A stretch of DNA of 13,327 nt from an uncultured Clostridia bacterium (lineage in GTDB: Bacteria > Bacillota > Clostridia > Oscillospirales > CAG-272): contig CALAFS010000074.1 in assembly GCA_937892405.1 (NCBI GenBank), positions 1-13,327 on the forward strand. Reading direction: 5' to 3'. The notes below the pieces were generated by a model. That model made no database searches. It was not told the origin of the DNA and worked only from the letters and a program-made list of their open reading frames with translations. The translations under genes and the position numbers were made by a program. Positions 1 through 6,500 of the stretch are shown here, piece after piece; the stretch's first letter is position 1; every line of letters starts with the position of its first letter.

Positions 1-1
1 C

Positions 2-1114
2 GACCCGGACGAGTTCATACGCTCATTCAAGACGGATATTTTCCATGACGAAACCTTTGTCTTCACACCGAAGGGTGATGTCATCTCTCTGCCGCTCGGT
101 GCGACAGTGATCGATTTCGCCTATGCGATCCATTCCGAGGTCGGAAACAAAATGACGGGTGCGAAGATCAATGGCGTGATTGTCCCGATCGACAGGGTGC
201 CGCAGAACGGCGAGATCATCGAGATCATCACTTCGGCGGCGTCCAAGGGACCGAGCCGCGACTGGCTGAAAATCGTTAAGACCGGTCAGGCACGCACGAA
301 GATCCGTCAGTGGTTCAAGAAAGAACGCCGCGCCGAAAATATCACGCTTGGGCGTGCGGAAGTTGAAAAAGAACTGAAAAAACTGGGCAGATCTCTTTCC
401 GATCCCGCGGTAGCGGAGATCATCGCTTCTATTGCCAAGCGCGTCGGCATCAACGAGGCGGACGATTTCTATAATACCATCGGCTTCGGCGGCCTGTCTT
501 TGCAACGCTTTTTGCCGAAAATCAAAGAGGAGATCGACAAGCTCCATACCGAGGCGGAACCCGCCGCGACCAAGGAAGACGAGCTGAAACAGATCAAACT
601 CACCACCGCCTCCTCCCGTCTGCGCACGACGGGCGGCATCATCATCGACGGCGAGCGCGGCTGTCAGGTCAAATTCGCAAAATGTTGCAACCCGCTTCCC
701 GGCGATAAGATCGTCGGCTTTATTACCCGCGGCTTTGGCGTTTCCGTTCATAAGGCGGATTGCCCGAATGTCGCCATCGGCAGACGCAATGAGGAGAACC
801 TTTCCCGCTGGGTCAGCGCGGAATGGGAGAAGGAGGAGACCTCTTCCTCTTCTTCGGAAACCTACGAGGCGTCCATTCATCTGATCGTCGAGGACGCGAT
901 CGGCGTGCTTGCCGCGGTTTCCACGGCACTCGCGGAGATGAAGGTCTCCATCACACAGATCAACACGCAGGCACAGAAAAACGGTAACATGGCGGTCAGC
1001 CTTGTGATCGGGTGTCGGAACACCGGGCACTTCGAGGCGATCGTTTCGCGGCTTCGTCAGCTCCCGCATGTTCTCAGTGTGTCGCGTACCGTCCCCGGAA
1101 ATCCGGAAAAATAA
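2..1114 (+). CDS. relA: Bifunctional (p)ppGpp synthetase/hydrolase RelA/SpoT family, C-terminal half (5' end outside window)
   Basis: The reading frame is open from the window edge and ends in TAA, giving about 370 residues, roughly the last half of a Rel protein of usual length near 730. Visible domains in order: TGS (about residues 19-80, beginning VFTPKGDV and containing DFAYAIHSEVGNK), the helical segment that follows it (GPSRDWLKIVKTGQARTKIR), a zinc-finger/RIS-type domain around the CC pair at residues 228-229 (KFAKCCNPLPGDKIVGF), and a C-terminal ACT domain from about 288. From family knowledge, this half senses ribosome and tRNA state and controls the N-terminal HD hydrolase and synthetase domains, which are not in the window. 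The protein therefore belongs to the stringent response, making or degrading (p)ppGpp in the cytoplasm. dtd follows after 17 bases, the standard Firmicutes neighbour. Nothing suggests truncation beyond the window edge. Confidence 0.96.
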   Translation, partial: DPDEFIRSFKTDIFHDETFVFTPKGDVISLPLGATVIDFAYAIHSEVGNKMTGAKINGVIVPIDRVPQNGEIIEIITSAASKGPSRDWLKIVKTGQARTKIRQWFKKERRAENITLGRAEVEKELKKLGRSLSDPAVAEIIASIAKRVGINEADDFYNTIGFGGLSLQRFLPKIKEEIDKLHTEAEPAATKEDELKQIKLTTASSRLRTTGGIIIDGERGCQVKFAKCCNPLPGDKIVGFITRGFGVSVHKADCPNVAIGRRNEENLSRWVSAEWEKEETSSSSSETYEASIHLIVEDAIGVLAAVSTALAEMKVSITQINTQAQKNGNMAVSLVIGCRNTGHFEAIVSRLRQLPHVLSVSRTVPGNPEK

Positions 1115-1118
1115 ACAC

Positions 1119-1124
1119 AAAGGA
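1119..1124 (+). promoter_or_regulatory. Ribosome binding site of dtd
   Basis: AAAGGA lies 7 bases before the ATG at 1132. It decides the start: the frame remains open upstream into relA, but only this ATG has a Shine-Dalgarno match and gives the standard Dtd N-terminus. Confidence 0.75.
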
Positions 1125-1131
1125 ATCGGCT

Positions 1132-1611
1132 ATGACAACCGTTGTCCAACGAATCAAAAACGCCGCGGTATATGCCGACGGTGTCCTCTCCGGCAAGGTC
1201 GGGGCGGGCTTATATCTTTTGCTCGGTGTCTTCTCCGACGATACGGAAGAGGACGCGGAGCTTCTTGCCGAGAAGATCGCAAAGCTCCGTATTTTCTCGG
1301 ACGAAGGCGGGAAGATGAATCTTTCCGTCACTGACATCGACGGTGAAGTCCTCGTTGTCTCGAACTTCACGCTTTGTGCCGATTATTCGCACGGAAACCG
1401 TCCGAACTATCTGCTTGCCGCTCCGCCGGAAAGAGCCAATGCTCTGTATGAGCATTTCGTCTCGGAAATTTCGCGTCGCGTGCGCTTTACCGCCACCGGC
1501 CGCTTCGGTGCGGATATGCGTACCGAGATGACGACCGACGGACCCGTGACAATTCTGATGGATTCCGCCGTCCTGAAAAACAAAGGGCGACGGAGCGGAG
1601 GTGCCCTGTGA
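1132..1611 (+). CDS. dtd: D-aminoacyl-tRNA deacylase (DTD family)
   Basis: The protein has 159 residues, close to the usual length of about 150. Dtd hydrolyses D-amino acids, and glycine mischarged on tRNA-Ala, from tRNA in the cytoplasm. The N-terminus (VVQRIKNAAVYADG) fits the family's usual start. The two signature motifs are present but altered: SNFTL at 77-81, where the family normally has SQFTL, and TDGPVT at 135-140, where it normally has NxGPVT. The Thr of motif 1 falls at position 80, as in E. coli, and the Gly-Pro pair of motif 2 (137-138) that forms the cis-peptide chirality gate is kept. GNRP at 88-91 is also typical. The gene lies 17 bases after relA and overlaps hemZ by 4 bases, so it is probably the middle gene of one transcript. 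The C-terminal tail (KGRRSGGAL) is basic and probably disordered. Confidence 0.94.
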   Translation: MTTVVQRIKNAAVYADGVLSGKVGAGLYLLLGVFSDDTEEDAELLAEKIAKLRIFSDEGGKMNLSVTDIDGEVLVVSNFTLCADYSHGNRPNYLLAAPPERANALYEHFVSEISRRVRFTATGRFGADMRTEMTTDGPVTILMDSAVLKNKGRRSGGAL

Positions 1612-3125
1612 TACTGCATGTGGAAGGGGAGATCAACCGGTATTATCTCCAGACGCTGTGCATGGTCTTTTTCCCGGGTGCGACCTTCGGTGAAAATGAG
1701 GTGCCGGGAGAAGATGTCCCCGAGGTTTTCGTCAGCGTCTATCCCGACGGCGATCTCGCTTATACCGCCTATGTCAGAATTCATCTGAACGATAAGGTCA
1801 GTGAGGGCGTTGAGACCGTCGCGGCGGACGAGCAGGTTACGATCGCGACGCATGCTTCCATCGCGGTCGGGCGCGCTATGTTCACCGCAGGTAAGGAACT
1901 GCTCGGACATATTCCCCCGTGGGGAATCCTGACCGGGATCCGACCGGCAAAGGTCGCGAGCGGACTTCTCTATGACGGGAACGGTATTCTGAAAAGCAAG
2001 AGAATTCTGCGTGACGAATACTTTCTGAACCCGCAGAAGGCGGCGCTCGCCGTCTCCGTCGCATCGAACGAGATGAAACTTCTGAAGCGGGTGCCGCCTG
2101 ACGGTTGCTCGGTCTATATTTCGATTCCGTTCTGCCCGTCGCGCTGTGCCTATTGCAGTTTTGTCTCTTACACGAACAAAAAACTGCTTTCTCTGATTGA
2201 CGATTACATCGACGCACTTCTCGATGACATCGACGATACCTTCCGTACGGTAAAAGAGCTCGGCATGAAGGTCAGAACGATTTATATCGGCGGTGGCACG
2301 CCGACCATTCTCTTCGGGAAAATCGCGGAGAATACCGATCCTGCCGACCTTTCGGAGTTCACACTGGAGGCGGGGCGCCCGGATACCATCACGGAAGAGA
2401 AACTCGCCGTGGCGAAGCGTTTCGGCGTTACCCGCGTCAGTGTCAATCCGCAGACGCTGAACGACGATGTTCTCCGCGAGATCGGACGCCGTCATACCGT
2501 CGCCGATTTCTACCATGCCTATAAAATCGCCAAGGAGAGCGGAATCCGCGACATCAATGTCGATCTGATCGCCGGTCTTCCGGGTGACGATTTCAAGAGC
2601 TTTTCCGAGACGGTTGACCGTATCATCGAGCTTGCTCCCACCAATCTGACCGTACATACTTTCTGTGTGAAGAAGGCGGCGGATGTTCTGAAGCACCATA
2701 CCGACATCTACTCGCTCTCCGGTGGCGACGCGGCAAAGAGTGTTGCTTATGCACAGCTGAAGACAAAGTTTGCGGGTTATAAACCCTACTATATGTACCG
2801 ACAGAAAAATACCGTCGGCAATCTTGAAAATGTGGGATTTGCCCTGGAAGGGCACGAGGGACTCTATAATGTCTTCATGATGGAAGAAGTACAGTCGATT
2901 TTTGCCATCGGTGCCGGTGCCGTGACAAAGCTTGTGAAACGCCCCCCGAAGGGCGGACAGACCGCAGAAGGGAAGATCGAGCGCATCTTTCAGCCGAAGT
3001 ATCCGTATGAGTATCTTCGCGACGCCGCGGCTCTGCGCGACGGCGACCCCGCCCGCGGGATAGTATCCCGCCGTGAAAAGGTGCTCGCCTTTTTCGGAAA
3101 GTCCGAAGACGATAAAAGGGAATAA
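1608..3125 (+). CDS. hemZ: Coproporphyrinogen III dehydrogenase HemZ-type radical SAM protein
   Basis: The protein has 505 residues, similar to Bacillus HemZ (about 500). The start is a GTG overlapping the dtd stop, preceded by CGGAGGT at about 1597-1603, which suggests translational coupling. The N-terminal 170 residues form the HemZ-specific extension, with the conserved GILTGIRPAKVA. The radical-SAM 4Fe-4S motif CxxxCxxC is at C176, C180 and C183 (FCPSRCAYC). Further family marks are the SAM-binding GGGTPT, EAGRPDT, VNPQTLND, DLIAGLPG and, near the C-terminus, YMYRQKN and AIGAGA. The known reaction is oxygen-independent oxidative decarboxylation of coproporphyrinogen III to protoporphyrinogen IX; the physiological substrate in strict anaerobes of this type is less certain. 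The stretch between GGGTPT and EFTLEAGRPD looks about 8 residues shorter than I recall for relatives. An intrinsic terminator follows. Confidence 0.92.
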   Translation: MILHVEGEINRYYLQTLCMVFFPGATFGENEVPGEDVPEVFVSVYPDGDLAYTAYVRIHLNDKVSEGVETVAADEQVTIATHASIAVGRAMFTAGKELLGHIPPWGILTGIRPAKVASGLLYDGNGILKSKRILRDEYFLNPQKAALAVSVASNEMKLLKRVPPDGCSVYISIPFCPSRCAYCSFVSYTNKKLLSLIDDYIDALLDDIDDTFRTVKELGMKVRTIYIGGGTPTILFGKIAENTDPADLSEFTLEAGRPDTITEEKLAVAKRFGVTRVSVNPQTLNDDVLREIGRRHTVADFYHAYKIAKESGIRDINVDLIAGLPGDDFKSFSETVDRIIELAPTNLTVHTFCVKKAADVLKHHTDIYSLSGGDAAKSVAYAQLKTKFAGYKPYYMYRQKNTVGNLENVGFALEGHEGLYNVFMMEEVQSIFAIGAGAVTKLVKRPPKGGQTAEGKIERIFQPKYPYEYLRDAAALRDGDPARGIVSRREKVLAFFGKSEDDKRE

Positions 3126-3129
3126 ACAG

Positions 3130-3165
3130 AAGGATCTGCCAATATATTTTGGTAGATCCTTTATT
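3130..3165 (+). terminator. Intrinsic terminator after hemZ
   Basis: AAGGATCTGCCA (3130-3141) pairs with TGGTAGATCCTT (3150-3161) as a 12-bp stem with a single G-U wobble and an 8-base AT loop. A short U-rich tail (TTATTAAT) follows. It begins 5 bases after the hemZ stop and separates the relA-dtd-hemZ unit from spoVB. The tail is not a pure U run, so termination may be partial. Confidence 0.8.
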
Positions 3166-3176
3166 AATATAAAGAC

Positions 3177-3183
3177 GGAAGGA
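3177..3183 (+). promoter_or_regulatory. Ribosome binding site of spoVB-like gene
   Basis: GGAAGGA sits 6 bases before the ATG at 3190 and selects that start. An in-frame start farther upstream would lie inside hemZ and read through the terminator hairpin. Confidence 0.75.
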
Positions 3184-3189
3184 AAGAGT

Positions 3190-4791
3190 ATGAAAGTGAC
3201 GCTTGCGGAAGATAAAAAGGGCGGTGCCGCCGCATTTTTCGGCGGTGCGGCATCCCTGACGGTGGCGGCGATCGTTGTCAAAGTGCTCGGATTGATTTAC
3301 AAGATACCGCTCGCCCGTGTCCTCGGTGACGAAGGCATGGGATATTTCAATTCCGCCTATACGGTGTATTCGTTTTTTTATCTTCTCGCGACTGCCGGTG
3401 TTCCGAAAGCGATCTCCATCATGACGGCGGAATGTTCGGCGCGCGGACTTTCCGAAACGGAAGAGAAAATCCGCCGCGTCGCCATGCGGACTTTTCTTAT
3501 CGGAGGTATTCTGATTACCGCGGCATTTCTTCTTTTGACAAAGCCGCTTGCCGTCCTGATCGGAAATCGCAATGCCGCGCCGACGATGATCGCCATCGCC
3601 CCGTCTATCTTTTTCATCGCTCTCGGCGGGGTGATCCGCGGAATTCTCGCAGGGCACAGTCGCCTTTTTCCGATTGCGCTTTCGGAGACGGTATCCGGTG
3701 TCGGAAAACTCGCGTTCGGGCTTCTCTTTGCCATGCTCGCGAAAATGCGGGGTATGCCTCTGCCATTGATTTCCGCATTTTCGATCTTCGGTATCACCCT
3801 CGGCTCCGTGTTCGGCTTTTTGGTTCTTGCTTGTTCGACAAAATCTAAAATTTCAAAAAAATCATGTGAAAAAGAAGGGCAGAATAGCAAAACCGAAAGC
3901 ACGGGAAAAATCCTGTCGCGACTTTTTCATGTGGCGCTTCCCGTGACGATCAGTGCCGCGGTGATGAGTCTTTGCTCCCTCGTGGATCTCGGCATGATTA
4001 TGAAGCGCCTTTATGCCATCGGGTATGATGAGGCGCAGGCAACCGCGCTTTACGGGAATTATACGACGCTGGCGCTGCCGATGTTCAATCTGGTTGCCAC
4101 AGTGATTGCGCCAGTTTCGGTTGCCGTACTTCCTCTTCTGACGGCGCGCTTTGCGGTGGGAGAAAAGGAGGAGTTTTTCGGGATCTCGCGGTCTGCACTT
4201 GAGATCGCGGCGTTTCTTGCGACACCCGCCGCCGTCATGCTCGCCCTGTTCGGAGAGCCGATTCTCGCTCTGCTTTTTCCGGCGGAGAGCGCGCATGTTG
4301 CGGCACCTCTTCTTGCGGCACTCGCGCCCGCTATGGTGTTTATGGCGCTCCTTACGATGGTGAATACGACACTCGAGGCGGCAGGCTTTGTGCGCGCACC
4401 TCTTCTTTCCATGGGAATCGGTGCGGCAGTCAAGATCGTCGTCGGTTATTTTCTCATCGGAAACGAGCGTTTCGGAATCCTCGGGGCGCCCATCGGCACG
4501 GTCGCTTCTTACGGTGTCGGTCTTGTGTTTTCTCTTTGTCTTCTGTACCGGAAGACAGGTGCGGTGGCGCCGCTTTTCTCGGTGTTTTTCCGTCCGTTGC
4601 TCTTTTCCTTGCTTGCGGCGTCGGGTACTTTGCTTTTGTCCCATGCGCTTGAAGGTATCGTATCTTCCGCACTGTCGAGTATTTTTGCGCTCCTTCTCGG
4701 CGCGTCCGTCTACCTTGTTGTTTCGTATTTTGGCGGATCTTTCCGTGTCGAAAAGCTGAAAATACTATCAAAATATACAAAAAAGCGCTGA
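3190..4791 (+). CDS. spoVB: SpoVB-like lipid/polysaccharide flippase (MOP superfamily, PST family)
   Basis: The 533-residue protein is almost wholly hydrophobic segments with short loops, compatible with the 12-14 membrane helices of MOP flippases (SpoVB of B. subtilis is about 520 residues). The N-terminal part (KVLGLIYKIPLARVLG, then GMGYFNSAYTVYSFF and ATAGVPKAIS) is the typical SpoVB/PST beginning. SpoVB acts in spore cortex peptidoglycan synthesis, presumably by moving lipid-linked precursors; relatives move other undecaprenyl-linked glycans. The only long hydrophilic stretch is a Lys/Ser-rich cytoplasmic loop at about residues 214-240, encoded by noticeably A-rich DNA (about 3835-3905). 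Synteny with rqcP-yabP-yabQ supports SpoVB over the paralogues MurJ and YtgP. I see no good vegetative promoter in the 24 bases between terminator and gene, and no clear terminator after it. The exact substrate cannot be read from the sequence. Confidence 0.82.
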   Translation: MKVTLAEDKKGGAAAFFGGAASLTVAAIVVKVLGLIYKIPLARVLGDEGMGYFNSAYTVYSFFYLLATAGVPKAISIMTAECSARGLSETEEKIRRVAMRTFLIGGILITAAFLLLTKPLAVLIGNRNAAPTMIAIAPSIFFIALGGVIRGILAGHSRLFPIALSETVSGVGKLAFGLLFAMLAKMRGMPLPLISAFSIFGITLGSVFGFLVLACSTKSKISKKSCEKEGQNSKTESTGKILSRLFHVALPVTISAAVMSLCSLVDLGMIMKRLYAIGYDEAQATALYGNYTTLALPMFNLVATVIAPVSVAVLPLLTARFAVGEKEEFFGISRSALEIAAFLATPAAVMLALFGEPILALLFPAESAHVAAPLLAALAPAMVFMALLTMVNTTLEAAGFVRAPLLSMGIGAAVKIVVGYFLIGNERFGILGAPIGTVASYGVGLVFSLCLLYRKTGAVAPLFSVFFRPLLFSLLAASGTLLLSHALEGIVSSALSSIFALLLGASVYLVVSYFGGSFRVEKLKILSKYTKKR

Positions 4792-4850
4792 GCTTCTTGT
4801 GAAATAAGCGGAAATTTTTAACGAAACCCGAAAAAAAGAAGGAATAACGC

Positions 4851-4879
4851 TTGCATTTACGGTAAAAACTTGCTATAAT
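4851..4879 (+). promoter_or_regulatory. Strong SigA-type promoter of hup-rqcP (extended -10)
   Basis: A perfect TATAAT (4874-4879) carries the extended element TGC directly before it (4871-4873). A partial -35, TTGCAT (4851-4856), lies exactly 17 bases upstream. A/T-rich DNA before the -35 (about 4812-4845) could serve as an UP element. Transcription would start near 4886, giving a leader of about 27 bases. This suits a highly expressed gene such as HU. Confidence 0.88.
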
Positions 4880-4912
4880 GGAACAAAACTTTTTAGAAAG
4901 GAAGTTACACCC

Positions 4913-5188
4913 ATGAACAAGACAGACCTCGTAAATGTAATTGCACAGGAGACCGATGTGAAGAAGAAAGATGTCGAGACGGTTGTCAACGCAGCTTTTG
5001 ATGCGATCATCGCCGCCCTGAAGGAGGGCGATAAGGTTCAGCTGATCGGTTTCGGCACTTTTGAAGTCAAAGATGTCGCCGAGAGAGAAGGCCGCAACCC
5101 TGCGACCGGCGAGACGATCAAGATCGCCGCGTCCAAGAAGCCTGCGTTCTCCGCTTCCAAGGTTCTGAAAGATACCGTCAACGGCTGA
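4913..5188 (+). CDS. hup: DNA-binding protein HU
   Basis: The 91-residue protein has the standard HU length. It shows the N-terminal helix pair (MNKTDLVNVIAQ...), the family signature starting GFGTFEVKDV at residue 46 and running through REGRNPATG, and the DNA-intercalating proline at position 63 on the beta arm. The protein acts as a dimer that bends and compacts DNA in the nucleoid. A good AAAGGAAG site lies 9 bases before the ATG, and a perfect extended -10 promoter lies upstream. rqcP begins 4 bases after the stop. HU in this place, between spoVB and rqcP, takes the position that mazG (yabN) has in B. subtilis. The assignment is essentially certain; whether it is the only HU copy cannot be told. 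Confidence 0.98.
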   Translation: MNKTDLVNVIAQETDVKKKDVETVVNAAFDAIIAALKEGDKVQLIGFGTFEVKDVAEREGRNPATGETIKIAASKKPAFSASKVLKDTVNG

Positions 5189-5192
5189 TTCT

Positions 5193-5447
5193 ATGCGCCT
5201 TGACAAGTATTTGAAGGTTTCCCGCCTGATTAAACGGCGCACCGTCGCGAACGATGCCTGTGATGCCGACCGCATCACGGTGAACGGCAGACGCGCGAAG
5301 GCGTCCTATGATGTCAAACCGGGGGATCTTATCACCGTCATGTTCGGCACGAAGACGCTGACCGTCCGTGTTCTCGATATCCGGGAGACGACGAAGAAGG
5401 CGGAGAGTGTCGGAATGTATGAGGTGGTTTCCGAATCGGACGAATAA
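5193..5447 (+). CDS. rqcP: S4-domain ribosome quality-control factor RqcP (YabO/Hsp15-like)
   Basis: The protein has 84 residues and is almost entirely one S4 RNA-binding domain, beginning MRLDKYLKVSRLIKRR and continuing DRITVNGRRAKASYDVKPGD. It follows B. subtilis RqcP (YabO) closely, including basic residues R2, R15 and R16. RqcP binds the stalled 50S-peptidyl-tRNA complex and helps RqcH add alanine tails. The start lies only 4 bases after the hup stop, and no Shine-Dalgarno sequence can be seen before it; translation probably depends on ribosomes finishing hup. Synteny with yabP and yabQ supports RqcP over other small S4 proteins. A strong terminator follows within 10 bases. Confidence 0.92.
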   Translation: MRLDKYLKVSRLIKRRTVANDACDADRITVNGRRAKASYDVKPGDLITVMFGTKTLTVRVLDIRETTKKAESVGMYEVVSESDE

Positions 5448-5455
5448 ATTTTTTT

Positions 5456-5500
5456 GCCGATGCATATTTTCGTTATGGAAATATGCATCGGCGTTTTTTA
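5456..5500 (+). terminator. Strong intrinsic terminator between rqcP and yabP
   Basis: GCCGATGCATATTT (5456-5469) and AAATATGCATCGGC (5479-5492) form a perfect 14-bp stem with a 9-base loop. GTTTTTTAT (5493-5501) follows as the U-rich tail. It ends the hup-rqcP transcript. The yabP ribosome site starts only about 8 bases after the tail. Confidence 0.93.
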
Positions 5501-5520
5501 TCGCCCGAAAGGAGTCTTAT

Positions 5521-5793
5521 ATGGAAGAGAACGCACGGATATCGCAGACGCTGTGTCTGAAAGATCGAGCGGTGCTGGAGCTTGACGGCGTCGTGAATGT
5601 GGAGAGCTTTACCGAAGATGCCCTTACGCTTGCCACGCGCGCCGGTGGCGTTTCGGTCGAGGGGAGCAATCTGAAAATCGAGGATCTCTCCAAAGGAGAC
5701 GGGAAAATTCTTGTTACGGGGAAGATCGACGGTATTTTTTATCTTGACAGTGGGGAAGAAAAGCGCGGCTTTTTCGGGAAGCTCTTCCGATGA
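5521..5793 (+). CDS. yabP: Sporulation protein YabP
   Basis: The 90-residue protein matches the YabP family pattern: an initial LCLKDRAVLELDGVVNVESF block, then a beta-rich middle (GGVSVEGSNLKIEDLSK) and the ending GKILVTGKIDGIFYL. YabP is a small protein made in the mother cell during sporulation and found only in endospore formers and close relatives. AAAGGAG (5508-5514) lies 6 bases before the ATG. The same frame is open farther upstream, but that would run through the terminator. The stop overlaps the yabQ start (ATGA), so the two are translationally coupled. No room for a promoter exists between terminator and gene, so any own promoter must overlap the hairpin or lie in rqcP. The molecular function is unknown in the family. 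Confidence 0.93.
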   Translation: MEENARISQTLCLKDRAVLELDGVVNVESFTEDALTLATRAGGVSVEGSNLKIEDLSKGDGKILVTGKIDGIFYLDSGEEKRGFFGKLFR

Positions 5794-6389
5794 TGTACTT
5801 TACCTTTCGTGAGACGGTCGGAGCACTTTTCGCCTACCTTGCCTTCGGTTTTTGCGCCGGGTTGGTTTATGAGTGCCTTCGATGTGTCATTGCTGATCTC
5901 GGGCTGCTTCTCGCACTGATTCCCGCCGCGTGGAAAAGCGCGCTTCTGCGGGATAAAGCCGAGCGGGAGGCAGTATTTCTCTCGGCGACGGGAAAGGAAC
6001 TTTCCGGTGTCCGTCGCGAGATCTGCGGCTTTGTTTTTACCTTGCTCTTCGGCATCTTTTTTCTTCTCCTGACCTATCTTGCGCTTGACGGTGTTTTCCG
6101 GCTTCCGATGCTTGCCGTGACCCTCGTTTCCTTTGCCGTTTCCGAGAAATGCCTCGGGATCCCAGCAAGGCGGCTCGTCGCGGCGGGATTTTCCCGTATC
6201 CTGCGCGTGCTGTTTTTTGTTTTGCGGATCGCCTTTTTTCCGCCGAAACTTCTTCTCTCCGTTCTCGTGGAACGCCTTCTTTCACCTCTCCTTCGGAAAA
6301 TCCGTTACACCTTCCGTTTTTTCTATCACAAAAAACACGCAAAACGGGAGATTCTCCGCTGGCGAAAGTCGCTGTATTTGTGTAAGTGA
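5790..6389 (+). CDS. yabQ: Spore cortex biosynthesis membrane protein YabQ
   Basis: The 199-residue membrane protein overlaps yabP by 4 bases; ATG at 5790 and a second ATG at 5793 are both possible starts. About four hydrophobic segments are visible (approximately residues 9-27, 38-50, 82-104 and 110-125), and another near 140-160. A strongly basic C-terminal tail follows (KKHAKREILRWRKS). In B. subtilis YabQ is a membrane protein of the outer forespore membrane needed for cortex formation. Family assignment rests mainly on the position directly after YabP, the size and the N-terminal FAYLAFGFCAGLVYECLR, which resembles the YabQ beginning. In B. subtilis divIC and spoIIE follow; here the glycogen operon begins instead. 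No terminator is evident after the stop. Confidence 0.86.
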   Translation: MMYFTFRETVGALFAYLAFGFCAGLVYECLRCVIADLGLLLALIPAAWKSALLRDKAEREAVFLSATGKELSGVRREICGFVFTLLFGIFFLLLTYLALDGVFRLPMLAVTLVSFAVSEKCLGIPARRLVAAGFSRILRVLFFVLRIAFFPPKLLLSVLVERLLSPLLRKIRYTFRFFYHKKHAKREILRWRKSLYLCK

Positions 6390-6471
6390 TACAGAATATC
6401 GGCGAGTTAATCCACGAAAATACATTGAATTTGTACAAAACCACAATATTTTTTCAAATTCCTCACCACCC

Positions 6472-6500
6472 TTGACAAATCCCGCGGAAAATGTTAAAAT
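6472..6500 (+). promoter_or_regulatory. Strong SigA-type promoter of the glycogen operon
   Basis: A perfect -35 TTGACA (6472-6477), a 17-base spacer, and -10 TAAAAT (6495-6500) preceded by the extended element TGT (6492-6494). Start of transcription would be near 6507, leaving a leader of about 120 bases before glgB. A 7-bp inverted repeat, GAATTTG (6427-6433) / CAAATTC (6455-6461), lies just upstream and could be an operator. Confidence 0.88.

Noticed and set aside
23..1120. A 365-residue minus-strand open frame across relA
   Set aside because: Antisense of the certain TGS, zinc-finger and ACT domains; sequence rich in Arg, Asp and Gly without family features.
3073..3189. Upstream extension of the SpoVB-like protein
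   Set aside because: The frame is open, but it would overlap hemZ and run through the terminator; the ATG at 3190 has a good ribosome site.
1407..3281. A 624-residue open frame on the minus strand across dtd and hemZ
   Set aside because: It is a mirror of the codon bias of hemZ on the other strand, with low-complexity Arg/Asp-rich sequence, no recognisable domain and no ribosome site. hemZ itself has full family motifs.
4780..4850. Terminator after the SpoVB-like gene
   Set aside because: There are T and A runs but no stem longer than about 4 bp, so I do not call one.
5368..5520. Upstream extension of YabP
   Set aside because: It would be translated through the terminator hairpin and add an Arg-rich sequence not found in the family; the ATG at 5521 has a strong ribosome site.
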